Shown here: positions 16,654 to 26,607 of the stretch, piece after piece
Numbering within the stretch: position 1 is the first letter of the stretch
Layout of the letters: every line of letters begins with the position of its first letter
NCBI GenBank assembly: GCA_031265765.1
Contig: JAISCE010000011.1
Coordinates: forward strand, 1-64,000
DNA from: Azoarcus sp.
Lineage (GTDB): Bacteria; Pseudomonadota; Gammaproteobacteria; Burkholderiales; Rhodocyclaceae
Reading direction: 5' to 3'
DNA length: 64,000 bases
The notes under the pieces: generated by a model
Database searches by the model: none
Seen by the model: the letters and a program-made list of their open reading frames with translations, nothing else
What the model was told of the DNA's origin: nothing
Position numbers and translations under genes: made by a program

Positions 16654-18258
16654 TCAAAGATTGAAGTGGAAGAAGGCCATCTGCGCGCCCAGGGTATCCG
16701 CGACGTGGGCGAGGCTGACGGCTTGCTGGCGTGCGTTTTCCAGATGTGTCACGTTGCCTTCGGCGCTTTCCAGGATGTGGGCGAGGTGCGTGGCAATGCC
16801 TTCGGTGGAGGCGGATTCCGCCGCCGCCGACTGCGCGATGTGGCGGGCCATGTCGTTGATGACGCCTTCTTTTTCTTCCACTCGTGCCAGGCCCGTTTCG
16901 GAATGGTTGAGCGCCTGTTCCGCCGCCGTGACTTCCCGGCCCGTCTGCGCCATGGCTTTCAGGGCTTCCTGGGTAACGGACTGGATGACGTCCACGATGC
17001 GGCCGATTTCGCCGGTTTGGCTGCCCGCGCGCTCGGCGAGTTTTTTGACTTCGTCGGCGACGACCGCGAAACCGCGTCCGGATTCACCCGCGCGGGCGGC
17101 TTCGATTGCGGCGTTCAGGGCGAGCAGGTTGGTCTGATCGGCAATTTCCCGGATACCGCCGGAAACCGCGCCAATCTGGCCGATGGACATGGAAAGCTGC
17201 GCCATGATCTTGCCCGCGTCTTCAACCGTGTTGACAACGCGGCGGGAGGCTTCCCGGCTTTCCCGCATGCGCGCGATGACATCGGCGAGTGTTTCGCGGG
17301 AGGCTTCCACCGCCCGCGCCGTTTCATCCGCGCCCTCGGCCATCGTCCGCGCGTCGCCTTGCAGTTGTTCGACGTTGGCGGCGATGTGGTGTACGGATTC
17401 GGATTGCTGTGAAGACTGCTGGTGAATGACGCCCATGGCCTTTCCGAGCAGGTCGCAGTCGAACCGCACCCGTTCGCCGACTTCGCTGATTTCCGCGAGC
17501 ATCACTTTCAGATGTGCCTGCATGGTCGTCATGGCTTCGTACATCTTGCCCAGTTCATCGGAATGCCGCGCCGGAATGTCGTCGCCCAGGAAGCCTTGCG
17601 CGATCCGGTCCATGATTTTTGTCGCGTGCGCCACGCCGTCCAGGGTTTGCTTTTGCCAATGGATGAGCAAAAGCCCGGCGAGCACGCCGACGGCGCCCAG
17701 GATGTGTCCCGTCCATATGCCCGCCTGGCTGCCCAGGATTTCCAGCGCAGTGGCGGCAAGTTGCAGAAACACCAGCAGGGCCGCCAGCCCTATCAGACGA
17801 AAGCGCAGGGAAGGCGGGTGGCGGGCGGCGAGCGACGGCAGGTTTTCGCCGCTTGCCGCCAGATGCGTGTAAAGCGTTTCGCCTTCCCGGATATCCTGCC
17901 GCGTGGGCGTGGTGCGCACGGACATGTAGCCGACGGTCTGCTTGTCTTTCTTGACCGGCACGATCAGGGCTTTGACCCAGTAGTGATCGCCGTTCTTGCA
18001 ACGATTCTTGACCACGCCCCGCCATGACAGCCCGGACTTGATCGTTTCCCATAACTGGGCGAACGCCTGCGGCGGCATGTCGGGATGGCGGACGACATTG
18101 TGGCTGTGGCCGAGAAGTTCTTCCCTGGAAAAGCCGCTCAATTCGATGAATGTATCGTTGACATAGGTGACGACGCCTTTCAGATCGGTTCTGGAAACGA
18201 TGTAGCGTCCGGCGGGCAGCGGCACTTCATGCTGGCTGACAGGCAGGTTCTTTTTCAT
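16654..18258 (-). CDS. Aer-like PAS-domain methyl-accepting chemotaxis protein
   Basis: A 534-residue receptor. The N-terminal PAS domain (about 15-125) has [21 protein letters not shown] and [10 protein letters not shown], matching Aer-type redox/energy sensors that bind FAD. Two close hydrophobic segments (about 150-200) form a membrane hairpin without a periplasmic sensor domain. A HAMP-like linker leads to the MCP signalling hairpin, whose tip is [21 protein letters not shown] in two halves around residues 365-385. It would steer swimming by cytoplasmic redox state, acting through CheA and CheW. No che gene is adjacent. The start at 18258 has a typical KKNLP N-terminus. Confidence 0.88.
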   Translation of the reverse strand: MKKNLPVSQHEVPLPAGRYIVSRTDLKGVVTYVNDTFIELSGFSREELLGHSHNVVRHPDMPPQAFAQLWETIKSGLSWRGVVKNRCKNGDHYWVKALIVPVKKDKQTVGYMSVRTTPTRQDIREGETLYTHLAASGENLPSLAARHPPSLRFRLIGLAALLVFLQLAATALEILGSQAGIWTGHILGAVGVLAGLLLIHWQKQTLDGVAHATKIMDRIAQGFLGDDIPARHSDELGKMYEAMTTMQAHLKVMLAEISEVGERVRFDCDLLGKAMGVIHQQSSQQSESVHHIAANVEQLQGDARTMAEGADETARAVEASRETLADVIARMRESREASRRVVNTVEDAGKIMAQLSMSIGQIGAVSGGIREIADQTNLLALNAAIEAARAGESGRGFAVVADEVKKLAERAGSQTGEIGRIVDVIQSVTQEALKAMAQTGREVTAAEQALNHSETGLARVEEKEGVINDMARHIAQSAAAESASTEGIATHLAHILESAEGNVTHLENARQQAVSLAHVADTLGAQMAFFHFNL

Positions 18259-18584
18259 GCGTCTCTCCCGGAATGCGGCGGTTTCATGCCCGATTTGTCT
18301 TTACGATGAGATCATACCCGCGCTTTTCGGAGGGTCATTCAGGCAAATATCATGGCGCGGCGTAAATAAACCGCCCGCGCCGGGGCTGCTGCTGCGGTTG
18401 CGCATCGGCCAGAAGATGCGCGGGGCGTACAGGCAATGGGTTGGATGCCGTACCGGAAAAATCTGGATCGCTTGTGCGATTGTTTTCGCTTTCTGTACAT
18501 GTAGCGAGCTTGGGCTTAGAATCGATCCTTTTGCCACGCGCGGCGGCCCATGCCGCCGCGCGCATTTTGCGGAGCGACAGATAG
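18259..18584. other. intergenic region between the chemoreceptor gene and argD
   Basis: A 326-base divergent intergenic region. No protein-coding gene is convincing on either strand. At 18538-18561 a strong 10-bp hairpin (GCGCGGCGGC, 4-base loop, GCCGCCGCGC) lies 23 bases upstream of the argD start. It has no downstream T-tract, so it is probably not a terminator and may affect leader structure of the arg operon. A -10-like TTAGAAT lies near 18515. I see no clear ARG box. Confidence 0.5.
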
Positions 18585-19766
18585 ATGCCTGTTTCCCATG
18601 TCATGAACACCTATGCCCGCCTGCCGGCGGCTTTCACGCATGGCGAGGGCGTCTGGCTTTTCGACGAGGCCGGCAAACGCTATCTCGATGCGCTCTCGGG
18701 TATTGCGGTGACGACGCTGGGACACAATCATCCGCGTCTGGTGGAGGCGATCTCCGCACAGGCCGGCAGATTGATGCATACCTCCAATCTCTACCGCATT
18801 CCCTTGCAGGAAAAACTCGCCGACCGGCTGGCGGAAATCTCCGGCATGGATGAGGTGTTTTTCTGCAATTCCGGGCTGGAAGCCAACGAGGCGGCAATCA
18901 AGCTCGCGCGGTTTTACGGACACAAGAGAAAAGGCGTCGACCTGCCGACGATCGTCGTCATGGAGCATGCCTTTCACGGGCGTTCGCTGGCCACGCTCTC
19001 GGCGACCGCCAACCGCAAGGCGCAAGCGGGATTCGAGCCGCTGGTGCCGGGTTTCTTGCGTGTGCCGCATGGAGACATGGACGCGCTGCGCCAGGTCGCC
19101 GCGCGCAACCGCGACGTGGTGGCGGTGATGCTGGAAATCCTCCAGGGCGAAGGGGGCGTCCATCTCGTCGACGACAGTTATTTGCGCGAACTGCGCGCGC
19201 TGTGCGATGTGCAGGGCTGGCTGCTGATCTGCGACGAAGTGCAGTGCGGCACCGGGCGTACCGGCAAATGGTTCGGCTGGCAGCATGCGGGCGTCCGTCC
19301 CGACGTGATGACGCTGGCGAAAGGGCTGGGGTCGGGCATGCCGATCGGCGCGTGTGTCGCCGCCGGGCTGGCCGCCGGGCTTTTCCAGCCGGGCAACCAT
19401 GGTTCCACCTTTGGCGGCAATCCGCTCGCCTGCGCCGCCGGACTCGTCACGCTCGATGTCATTGCCGGATCGAAACTGCTCGACAACGCATTGCGCATGG
19501 GCGATGCGATCCGCGAAGGATTCGCCGGGGCGCTCGCCTCGGTTCCGGGCATCGTGGACATCCGTGGGCGCGGGCTGATGGTTGGCATCGAACTCGACCG
19601 TCCGTGCGGTGAATTGGTCGCGCGTGCGCTCGAAGCCGGTTTTCTCATCAACGTTACCGCAGGCAACGTCATACGTCTGCTGCCGGCGCTCATCTTCGGC
19701 AACGATGACGTCAGTACCCTGGTCAACGGGGTCGCGCCGCTGATTTGCGATTTTCTGTCTCAATGA
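18585..19766 (+). CDS. argD: acetylornithine aminotransferase
   Basis: A 393-residue class III PLP-dependent aminotransferase for arginine synthesis (N-acetylglutamate semialdehyde to N-acetylornithine). Visible motifs are FCNSGLEANEAAIKLAR, EHAFHGRSLATLS, the aspartate and glutamine in LICDEVQCGTGRTG, the PLP lysine in TLAKGLGSG (about K246), and GSTFGGNPLACAA. The length is normal. The ATG at 18585 follows GGAGCGACAG, a fair Shine-Dalgarno. It leads the unit argD-argF-argG, with only 24 bases to argF. Confidence 0.94.
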   Translation: MPVSHVMNTYARLPAAFTHGEGVWLFDEAGKRYLDALSGIAVTTLGHNHPRLVEAISAQAGRLMHTSNLYRIPLQEKLADRLAEISGMDEVFFCNSGLEANEAAIKLARFYGHKRKGVDLPTIVVMEHAFHGRSLATLSATANRKAQAGFEPLVPGFLRVPHGDMDALRQVAARNRDVVAVMLEILQGEGGVHLVDDSYLRELRALCDVQGWLLICDEVQCGTGRTGKWFGWQHAGVRPDVMTLAKGLGSGMPIGACVAAGLAAGLFQPGNHGSTFGGNPLACAAGLVTLDVIAGSKLLDNALRMGDAIREGFAGALASVPGIVDIRGRGLMVGIELDRPCGELVARALEAGFLINVTAGNVIRLLPALIFGNDDVSTLVNGVAPLICDFLSQ

Positions 19767-19790
19767 CGGCCACAACAAAGAGTATCGCCA

Positions 19791-20765
19791 ATGACTTCTC
19801 CCAGGCACTATCTGCAATTCAAGGATTTCAGCGCCGAGGAATACGACTACCTTTTCCGGCGCGCACGCTGGATCAAGGATAAATTCAGGCGCTACGAGCC
19901 TTACCATCCTCTGTTCGACCGTACCCTCGTCATGATCTTCGAGAAAGCGAGCACGCGCACGCGGCTCTCGTTCGAGGCGGGCATGCAGCAACTCGGCGGT
20001 TCGGCCATCTATCTCAATACGCGCGACTCCCAACTCGGGCGCGGCGAGCCGATCGAAGATTCGGCGCAAGTCATCTCGCGCATGAGCGATATCGTGATGA
20101 TCCGCACCTTCGAGCAAAGCGTCGTCGAACGCTTCGCCGCCAAATCGCGGGTGCCGCTCATCAACGGCCTTACCGACGACCTCCATCCCTGCCAGGCGCT
20201 CGCCGACATCTTCACCTTCATCGAACATCGCGGCCCGATCCAGGGCAAGACCGTCGCTTGGGTGGGCGATGCTAACAACATGTGCAATACCTGGCTCCAG
20301 GCCGCCGAGGCGCTGGGTTTCCGGGTGCATGTGTCGACCCCGCCGGGCTACGGCGTCCAGCCGGAAAAAATCGGCCTTGCCGGCGATGCCCACTACGGAC
20401 TGTTCGACGACCCGATGGATGCCTGCCGGGGCGCGCACCTCGTCACCACCGACGTATGGACATCCATGGGCTTCGAGGCCGAAAACGAAGCGCGCATGAA
20501 AGCCTTCGCCAACTGGCGCGTGGACGAGGCAATGATGGCCGTGGCCGCGCCCGATGCGGTGTTCATGCACTGCCTGCCCGCGCATCGCGGCGAAGAAGTC
20601 ACGGCGGGCGTCATCGACGGCCCGCAATCGGTCGTATGGGACGAAGCCGAAAACCGCCTGCACGCCCAAAAGGCGTTGATGGAATACCTCGTGCTGGGCC
20701 GCGTCGACGAAAACACCGGCGCTGCCGTCCGGCGCGGCGGAAGCTACTGTTCAACCGAAAGCTGA
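19791..20765 (+). CDS. argF: ornithine carbamoyltransferase
   Basis: A 324-residue enzyme that makes citrulline from ornithine and carbamoyl phosphate. The carbamoyl-phosphate site is EKASTRTR (about 48-57), the substrate loop HPCQALAD is present, and the ornithine site cysteine is in MHCLPAHR (about 259-266). [12 protein letters not shown] is the family ornithine-binding segment. Length and motifs are complete. It sits between argD and argG with short gaps, so the three are very likely one operon. Confidence 0.95.
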   Translation: MTSPRHYLQFKDFSAEEYDYLFRRARWIKDKFRRYEPYHPLFDRTLVMIFEKASTRTRLSFEAGMQQLGGSAIYLNTRDSQLGRGEPIEDSAQVISRMSDIVMIRTFEQSVVERFAAKSRVPLINGLTDDLHPCQALADIFTFIEHRGPIQGKTVAWVGDANNMCNTWLQAAEALGFRVHVSTPPGYGVQPEKIGLAGDAHYGLFDDPMDACRGAHLVTTDVWTSMGFEAENEARMKAFANWRVDEAMMAVAAPDAVFMHCLPAHRGEEVTAGVIDGPQSVVWDEAENRLHAQKALMEYLVLGRVDENTGAAVRRGGSYCSTES

Positions 20766-20779
20766 AAGCGAAGACAACG

Positions 20780-22012
20780 ATGAGCGATGTCAAAAAAGCG
20801 GTGCTCGCCTACTCGGGCGGGCTGGATACCTCGGTAATCCTCAAATGGTTGCAGGACACCTACCGATGCGAGGTCGTCACCTTCACCGCCGATCTCGGCC
20901 AGGGCGAAGAACTGGAACCCGCGCGGCAAAAAGCCCTCCAGTTCAGCATCAAGCCCGAAAACATCTTCATCGACGACTTGCGCGAAGAATTCGTGCGCGA
21001 TTTCGTCTTCCCGATGTTCCGTTGCAACGCCCTCTACGAAGGCGAATATCTGCTCGGCACCTCCATCGCCCGTCCGCTCATCGCCAAACGCCAGATCGAA
21101 ATCGCCCGCGCCACCGGTGCGGATGCCGTCTCGCACGGCGCGACCGGCAAGGGTAACGACCAGGTGCGCTTTGAACTGGGTTATTACGCCCTGATGCCGG
21201 GGGTAAAAGTCATTGCCCCGTGGCGCGAATGGGATTTGCTCTCGCGCGAAAAACTTCTTGCCTACGCTGAAAAACATGGCATTCCCATCGAACGCAAACA
21301 CCGCGAAGGCGGTTCCCCTTATTCGATGGACGCCAACCTGCTGCACATCTCCTACGAAGGCCGTCACCTCGAAAACCCTGCCGCCGAAGCCGAGGAAAGC
21401 ATGTGGCGCTGGACGGTTTCACCGGAAAAAGCCCCTGGCGAGGCCGAATACATCGACCTCGAATTCGCCGGGGGCGACCTCGTCGCCATCGACGGCAAAC
21501 GGCTCAAGGCCCACGAACTGCTTGCCAGGCTCAACGAACTGGGCGGCAAGCACGGCATAGGCCGCCTCGACCTTGTGGAAAACCGTTACGTCGGCATGAA
21601 AAGCCGCGGCTGCTACGAAACCCCCGGCGGCACGATCCTCCTGCGCGCGCATCGCGCCATCGAATCCATCACCCTCGACCGCGAAGTGGCCCACCTCAAG
21701 GACGAACTTCTCGCGCGCTATGCCTGCCTGATCTACAACGGCTACTGGTGGGGGCCGGAGCGGCGCGCCCTGCAAGCCCTCATCGACCATACGCAGCAAA
21801 CCGTCAACGGCTGGGCGCGGATCAAGCTCTACAAGGGCAACGTCATCGTCGTCGCGCGCGACTCCAAGACCGATTCCCTGTTCGACCCGGCCATCGCCAC
21901 CTTCGAGGACGACCGGGGCGCGTACAACCAGGCGGACGCCGAAGGCTTCATCCGCCTGAACGCCCTGCGGATGCGTATCGCCGCCAACGCGCGCGGCAAG
22001 CGCGGACAATAG
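20780..22012 (+). CDS. argG: argininosuccinate synthase
   Basis: A 410-residue enzyme that condenses citrulline and aspartate using ATP. The PP-loop is AYSGGLDTS (8-16), with GNDQVRFE and the substrate-binding segment [11 protein letters not shown] following in the usual order. The start ATG at 20780 is 14 bases after the argF stop and gives the family N-terminus [14 protein letters not shown]; longer readings in this frame run into argF and are not real. It is the last arg gene here; argH is not in the window. Confidence 0.96.
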   Translation: MSDVKKAVLAYSGGLDTSVILKWLQDTYRCEVVTFTADLGQGEELEPARQKALQFSIKPENIFIDDLREEFVRDFVFPMFRCNALYEGEYLLGTSIARPLIAKRQIEIARATGADAVSHGATGKGNDQVRFELGYYALMPGVKVIAPWREWDLLSREKLLAYAEKHGIPIERKHREGGSPYSMDANLLHISYEGRHLENPAAEAEESMWRWTVSPEKAPGEAEYIDLEFAGGDLVAIDGKRLKAHELLARLNELGGKHGIGRLDLVENRYVGMKSRGCYETPGGTILLRAHRAIESITLDREVAHLKDELLARYACLIYNGYWWGPERRALQALIDHTQQTVNGWARIKLYKGNVIVVARDSKTDSLFDPAIATFEDDRGAYNQADAEGFIRLNALRMRIAANARGKRGQ

Positions 22013-22049
22013 ATGGCCGTTATGGCTGAATGCGCACGGAGACTGTCCC

Positions 22050-22535
22050 ATGCCTTCCTTCGATATCCTTTCCGAAGTCGATCTCGCCGCTCTCCGGAAC
22101 GCGGTCGACGTGGCCAATCGTAAAATCGGTAACCGCTACGACTTCAAGGGGACGGATGCCCGCGTCGAACAAAACGATAAATTGCTCACCTTGCATGGCG
22201 ACAGCGATTTCCAGCTTGGGCAGATGAAGGACATCCTGCTGCCGGAAATGACCGCGAAAAAAGTCGACGTGCGCTGCCTCGACTACGGCGATCTGCAAAA
22301 AGTCTCCGGCAACAAGATCAAGCAGGACGTGCGCGTGCGGGTCGGCATCGAGCAGGAACTGGCGAAGAAAATCGTCCGTCTCCTCAAGGATGCCAAGCTC
22401 AAAGTACAGGCCGCCATCCAGGGCGATGCCGTGCGCGTCTCGGGCGCCAAGCGCGATGTCTTGCAGGAAGCCATCGCCTTGGTAAAGAAAAACGTCGCCG
22501 ATTTTCCGCTCCAGTTCGGCAACTTTCGTGATTGA
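22050..22535 (+). CDS. yajQ: YajQ family nucleotide-binding protein
   Basis: A 161-residue protein of the YajQ/UPF0234 family, with PSFDILSEVD at the N-terminus, NRYDFKGT, and the C-terminal QGDAVRVSGAKRDVLQEAI. The family has two ferredoxin-like domains. Some members bind cyclic di-GMP and influence transcription and virulence (Xanthomonas), while others bind nucleotides or RNA. Nothing here indicates which applies. It follows argG by 37 bases. Confidence 0.92.
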   Translation: MPSFDILSEVDLAALRNAVDVANRKIGNRYDFKGTDARVEQNDKLLTLHGDSDFQLGQMKDILLPEMTAKKVDVRCLDYGDLQKVSGNKIKQDVRVRVGIEQELAKKIVRLLKDAKLKVQAAIQGDAVRVSGAKRDVLQEAIALVKKNVADFPLQFGNFRD

Positions 22536-22649
22536 TATCTTCCGTGCGTGACCGATTGGGCCGCCGAGGCGTAAAGCTTCCGGCGCGTTTGCCGTAAAAG
22601 CATGCATTGCCGCCCGCGCGTTGGGTGCGCGAATGTACAAGGAGATCAC

Positions 22650-22835
22650 ATGAACGTTGCTTCCGTCGCCGCCGCCAGCGCCAATACCGCTGCACAGACG
22701 CAAAACGCGGTTGGGTTGAGCGTGCTCAAGAAAGCCATCGACATCCAGGCGGCGGGAGCGCTGGCGCTCGTCCAGGCCGTTCCGGCAGCGCCCGCGCCCG
22801 GCGCGGCGGGCAGTGTCGTCAATACATGGGCCTGA
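22650..22835 (+). CDS. YjfB-family putative motility protein
   Basis: A 61-residue protein, rich in Ala, Val and Gln, resembling the YjfB family of putative motility proteins (N-terminal NVASVAAASANTAAQTQ, then VGLSVLKKAIDIQAAGALALVQ). The family is small, often near flagellar genes, and of unproven function. An AAGGAGA Shine-Dalgarno with 6-base spacing precedes the ATG at 22650, which settles the start. It stands alone after yajQ. Confidence 0.72.
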   Translation: MNVASVAAASANTAAQTQNAVGLSVLKKAIDIQAAGALALVQAVPAAPAPGAAGSVVNTWA

Positions 22836-22846
22836 CTGTAATGGGC

Positions 22847-22868
22847 CGGGGCGCCCGCAGGCGTCCCG
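22847..22868 (+). terminator. hairpin after the yjfB-type gene (weak terminator)
   Basis: A 9-bp stem (CGGGGCGCC with GGCGTCCCG, one G-T pair, 4-base loop) lies 12 bases after the stop. There is no T-tract behind it, so termination would need help. Confidence 0.35.
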
Positions 22869-22905
22869 ATGCTTACGCGGGGGAATCGAATGCCCCGCCT
22901 TGCCG

Positions 22906-23049
22906 TCAGTATTCGCTCAACATTTTCCGCATGGCTGTCGCATGACCCATGGCGATGATGACAGGCGCAATCAAGAGCGAAGTCATGAATATCGACAGGA
23001 CGAGCGCCGAAAACAGGTCGTCCGCGCTACTGACGTCGTCTATATCCAT
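22906..23049 (-). CDS. small membrane protein, unknown function
   Basis: A 47-residue reading frame starting MDIDDVSSADDLF, with one hydrophobic helix (about residues 13-35) and a short basic tail. An AGCGGAGAA Shine-Dalgarno precedes the ATG at 23049 with normal spacing, the main argument that it is translated. A longer in-frame start lies upstream. The AT-rich stretch at 23110-23190 could hold its promoter. I recognise no family; small single-helix proteins of this kind are often missed. Confidence 0.4.
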   Translation of the reverse strand: MDIDDVSSADDLFSALVLSIFMTSLLIAPVIIAMGHATAMRKMLSEY

Positions 23050-23293
23050 GCCGTTTTCTCCGCTAGTTTCCCGCATCTGAAACAACCGGCCCTTTGCCGG
23101 TCTGCGCGTAACCGAATGTCCTAGTATAGCGTATATGTCGTCTCGCGCTATATGAGTATTTTGTTTTGTATTGCAAAAATTTTTATCTATGTTTGCCGGA
23201 ACCGTTTCGGGGTGGGGCTGATCTGCAATGGCATTGCGCGCGCCTCCAGCGCAACGACGAGATATGGACAATCGAGAGTGAACACCTAAATCA

Positions 23294-23464
23294 TTAAGAC
23301 CCTGCCGAAAAGTCTGAAAGATCAGCTACTGTCTTGAAACCAGCCTTCTGCTTCAAGTCGCGGAAGAAACGGCGCAGGAAATCGGCGCGCTCCTGGCGCG
23401 TCTTGTGGGAGATTGCAGCGATTTCTTCCACGATCCGGCGAACGCTGTCCTCGGACATTGGCAT
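23294..23464 (-). pseudogene. integrase-like N-terminal fragment
   Basis: A 56-codon frame whose middle reads SHKTRQERADFLRRFFRDL followed by KQKAGFKTV, resembling the N-terminal SAM-like DNA-binding domain of some tyrosine integrases. It stops after SDFSAGS with no catalytic domain. It abuts, tail to head, the HD-phosphohydrolase fragment at 23451. I treat it as a scar of a mobile element. The family assignment is from memory of the pattern and is weak. Confidence 0.3.
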
Positions 23465-23690
23465 CCTCGGTGCGCCGTCGGCGCGCTTTGCAGAGTACGA
23501 AGGCCAGATCCGTCGCGAGTACGCCTTCGTGCCAGACGATGTCTACAACGCGCGGCGGAGTGCCGTGTTGGAGCATTTCGCTGCACGGGATCCGCTGTTT
23601 CGCACGGTTCACTTCCATAACGAGCTTGGCGGCGCGGGCGTATGACAATCTGCGCGCTGCGGTAGGTAGCGGCGTTGCCCTGTCTGCGCC
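23451..23690 (+). pseudogene. HD-superfamily phosphohydrolase, C-terminal remnant with frameshift
   Basis: The plus-strand frame reads SDIGILGAPSARFAEYEGQ and IRREYAFVPDDVYNARRSA, then VLEHFAARDPLFRT. This is the C-terminal half of the predicted metal-dependent HD phosphohydrolase family (COG4339 type), where the first residues follow the HD metal site. The N-terminal part with the HD motif is missing. Near 23630 the frame shifts: the expected tail continues in another frame as ARAYDNLRAAV. The remnant cannot be functional. It lies between a broken integrase-like fragment and recJ. Confidence 0.6.
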
Positions 23691-23769
23691 GCGATCCGAC
23701 TGAGTTCGTTGCTGGCGCGTGCCTGACCGAAGCTGCGGCGGAGGGAACCCGATGCCGCGATGCGTTTGC

Positions 23770-25461
23770 TCAAGCCGCCTCGAAGTGTTCCAGCATCAAT
23801 TGCACGTTCGATAACCCCCGGAATTCGTTGATGTCCAGCCGGTAGACGGCGCGGAGGGCGTCGGGTGCGCGTTCGGTGTGGTTGAAGCGGATGGCGTCGA
23901 ATCGCGCACCGCCGAGCGAGAGTTCGAGTTTGAGATGCCGGTCCTTGAGAACGCGTTGTCGTTCGACGCGGAAGATGTTGTCGAACACCGGGGCGGGAAA
24001 GCTTTGTCCCCAGACTTCGCGCTCCAGCAAGCGGGCTACATCGAGGGTGATGTCGACGGCGTCGAGCGCGCCGTCGGTATCGATGCGCCGTTGCAGGTCG
24101 GCGGGTTCGAGCAGGCTGGCGGCGGTTTGCTCGAAGGCGGCGCGGAAATCCGGAAGTTTTTCTTCGCGGATGCTGAGACCGGCGGCCATGGCATGGCCGC
24201 CGAAGCGCAGCACGAGGCCGGGCGTGCGGCGGGCGATGAGTTCGAGCGCGTCGCGCAGGTGCAGGCCGGGAATCGAGCGCCCGGAGCCTCTCAGTTCGCC
24301 GTCCTGGCCGGGAGCGAAGGCAATCGCGGGGCGATGCAGTTTTTCGCGGATGCGGCCCGCGATCAGCCCGACTATGCCGAGATGCCAGTCCGGCTCGAAC
24401 AGGGTGATGCCAGCGTGCTCGTCGGTGTCGATGCTTTCGATGTATTGGCGCGCGGTTTCTTGCATGCCGGCTTCGATTTCGCGCCGTTCGTCGTTGAGTT
24501 GTTCGAGTTTGCACGCGAGGGCGCGGGCGTGGACTTCGTCGTCGGTGACGAGACATTCTATGCCCAGGCTCATGTCGTCGAGTCGCCCGGCTGCGTTGAG
24601 GCGGGGACCCAGGGCGAAGCCGAGATCGAAGGCAGTCGCCCGGGCGGCGTCGCGCCGGGCCACAGCGAACAAGGCCCGGATGCCAGGCTGCATGCAGTTG
24701 GCGCGCATGCGCTGCAAGCCTTGTGCGACGAGGATGCGGTTGTTGTGGTCGAGCTTCACTACGTCGGCCACGGTGCCAAGGGCGACGAGGTCGAGCAGAT
24801 CGGCGAGCCTGGGTTCGCGCCCGGCGGCGAATGCGCCGCGCTCGCGCAGTTCGGCCCGCAGCGCCAGCATGACGTAGAACATTACACCTACACCGGCCAA
24901 TGCCTTGCTCGGGAAGCCGCAGCCGGGCTGATTGGGGTTGACGATCACATCCGCCTCGGGCAGCGCCGCGTCGGGCAGATGGTGGTCGGTGATGATCGTG
25001 CTCATGCCGCGCTCGCGCGCTGCCGCCACGCCTTCGAGGCTGGCAATGCCGTTGTCGACGGTGATGAGCACTTCAGGCGAGAGATGGGCGGCAAGTTCCA
25101 CCATCGGCGGGGTCAGGCCGTAGCCGAGAGTGAAGCGGTTGGGCACCAGATAGTGCACGTCGGCGCCGAAGGCCCGCAGCGCCCGCACGCCGACCGCGCA
25201 GGCGGTGGCGCCGTCGCAGTCGTAGTCGGCGACGATGACCATGCGGGCGCCGCTTTCGATGGCGTCGGCCAGCAGTTGCGCGGCTTCGTTTGCGCCGGTG
25301 AGGGCTGCCGGGGGCAGCAGGGCTTTGAGCGAGAGGTCGAGTCCGATGGTGTCGGAAATGCCGCGCGCGGCGAAAAGGCGGGCAAGCAGGGGATGCAGAC
25401 CGGCGGATGTGAGGACGGAGAAGGCGCGCGCCGGGATGTCGCGGGGGTGAATGACGCTCAT
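23770..25461 (-). CDS. recJ: single-stranded-DNA-specific exonuclease RecJ
   Basis: A 563-residue 5'-3' exonuclease of the DHH family used in recombination and mismatch repair. Motif I is VADYDCDGATA (about 80-90), the DHH motif is ITDHHLP, and the DHHA1 part has SGRSIPGLHLRDAL and FGGHAMAAG. A C-terminal OB-like region completes the normal RecJ layout. The start at 25461 overlaps the stop of the upstream RpfE-type gene by 4 bases, indicating coupled translation, a pairing common in betaproteobacteria. Confidence 0.95.
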   Translation of the reverse strand: MSVIHPRDIPARAFSVLTSAGLHPLLARLFAARGISDTIGLDLSLKALLPPAALTGANEAAQLLADAIESGARMVIVADYDCDGATACAVGVRALRAFGADVHYLVPNRFTLGYGLTPPMVELAAHLSPEVLITVDNGIASLEGVAAARERGMSTIITDHHLPDAALPEADVIVNPNQPGCGFPSKALAGVGVMFYVMLALRAELRERGAFAAGREPRLADLLDLVALGTVADVVKLDHNNRILVAQGLQRMRANCMQPGIRALFAVARRDAARATAFDLGFALGPRLNAAGRLDDMSLGIECLVTDDEVHARALACKLEQLNDERREIEAGMQETARQYIESIDTDEHAGITLFEPDWHLGIVGLIAGRIREKLHRPAIAFAPGQDGELRGSGRSIPGLHLRDALELIARRTPGLVLRFGGHAMAAGLSIREEKLPDFRAAFEQTAASLLEPADLQRRIDTDGALDAVDITLDVARLLEREVWGQSFPAPVFDNIFRVERQRVLKDRHLKLELSLGGARFDAIRFNHTERAPDALRAVYRLDINEFRGLSNVQLMLEHFEAA

Positions 25462-26552
25462 TGTGTATCTTGTCCGGAGGCCGGGGGGGGAGAAGCGTTT
25501 GTGGCGTGCACTTCGTCCAGGGGCAGGGGTTTGCGCCAGAAGCGCCAGCGCGCGCGGCGGTCGACCGTGAGGGAAAGGCTGTGACGGTCGCCAGGCGCCA
25601 GCAGTTCAAGCCGATGCAGGACGCTGGCGTCGAGCGCCTTTGCGATGGGGGCGAACCAGTCGTTTTCCAGCGTGGCGAGCGCCGCCTGCCAGGCGGCGAG
25701 GTCGAGATGGCGGGCGGGAGCGGCGAGGGTATCGAGCGTGAGCAGCGTGCTGGCGCGCAATGCCGCGTCTACGTTCGGGGGGCCGGGTTCGATACCGGCA
25801 GCGCGCGCCAGTCCGCGGGCCATGGGGTCGAGGGTTTGTATCGCCGGGCGCGGCGCGCGCGGCGCGGTGTCCAGCGCGGGTCGCGCGCTTGCGCCCCAGA
25901 ACCACAGGCTGTTGATCGTGCGCCGCCCGGCGGTTTCGCGCGCTTTGTTCACCGGGTGGTTGTGGAGCGCGATCTGGATTTCGTTCAGGATGTGCCGCCA
26001 ATGGCGGGCGCTGGCCTCGTCTCCTTCGGGGAGGAAGTCTTGGACCGGGCGGCCAGCGACATCGTGCAGCGGGGAAAAGCGCGCCGTGGGCGGGTGGTCG
26101 AGGCGCAGATACCAGCGCGTCGGCGTGACGGCGGAAAATTGGCCGAGACCGGAGAAATCATGGTTGAGCGCGGTGTTCAGGGCGGCGGCTTCGGCAGCAT
26201 CGATTTCGTCGCCGGTGAAGTCTCCGAGCAGCAGGTGTTCGCGCGTGAGGAACAGGTTCACCGGATCGGCGCAGAGCCAGTGCGTTTCGTCGCCGGCGCG
26301 GGAAGCAGGCGCGGGCGGGATGCTGTCATTGTCATTTTCGCCAAGCCGCCGCAGGGCGGCCAGCGGCGGCATTTCGTCATCGACGCCGAAAAGCCGCGCC
26401 AGCAGGCATTCGGGGCGCGCGAAGGCTTCGATGCGCCGCCGTCCATATCCGAGCAGGCGGGAAAGCGCCGCAAGCGGCACGTCCCGCGCGGGACGATGGG
26501 TTTGCGGGGAGGGCCAGAGCAGGCCGGGAATGACGAGCAAAAGCCGGTTCAT
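25458..26552 (-). CDS. RpfE-type regulatory protein / phosphoglycerate-mutase-like protein
   Basis: A 364-residue protein recognised by its place before recJ and by the pattern LLVIPGLLWP at the N-terminus, HWLCADPVNL, WRHILNEIQIALHNHPVN and NSLWFWG. Homologues are annotated as regulatory protein RpfE type or as phosphoglycerate-mutase-like. The alkaline-phosphatase-type metal ligands of cofactor-independent mutases are not obvious, so enzymatic activity is doubtful. There is no signal peptide. Coupling to recJ by a 4-base overlap suggests a shared transcript, not necessarily a shared function. Confidence 0.7.
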   Translation of the reverse strand: MNRLLLVIPGLLWPSPQTHRPARDVPLAALSRLLGYGRRRIEAFARPECLLARLFGVDDEMPPLAALRRLGENDNDSIPPAPASRAGDETHWLCADPVNLFLTREHLLLGDFTGDEIDAAEAAALNTALNHDFSGLGQFSAVTPTRWYLRLDHPPTARFSPLHDVAGRPVQDFLPEGDEASARHWRHILNEIQIALHNHPVNKARETAGRRTINSLWFWGASARPALDTAPRAPRPAIQTLDPMARGLARAAGIEPGPPNVDAALRASTLLTLDTLAAPARHLDLAAWQAALATLENDWFAPIAKALDASVLHRLELLAPGDRHSLSLTVDRRARWRFWRKPLPLDEVHATNASPPPASGQDTQ

Positions 26553-26607
26553 CCGTCGGGAGATGCTTTCACAGGGATGAGCGTGTCCGCGCGATTCTGA
26601 AGGGATA

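Noticed and set aside
18538..18561. Terminator upstream of argD
   Set aside because: The stem is strong but no T-tract follows on either strand, so it is only noted as a leader hairpin.
18516..20669. A 717-codon minus-strand frame opposite argD and argF
   Set aside because: Antisense of two intact arginine genes; no motif, no ribosome-binding site of note.
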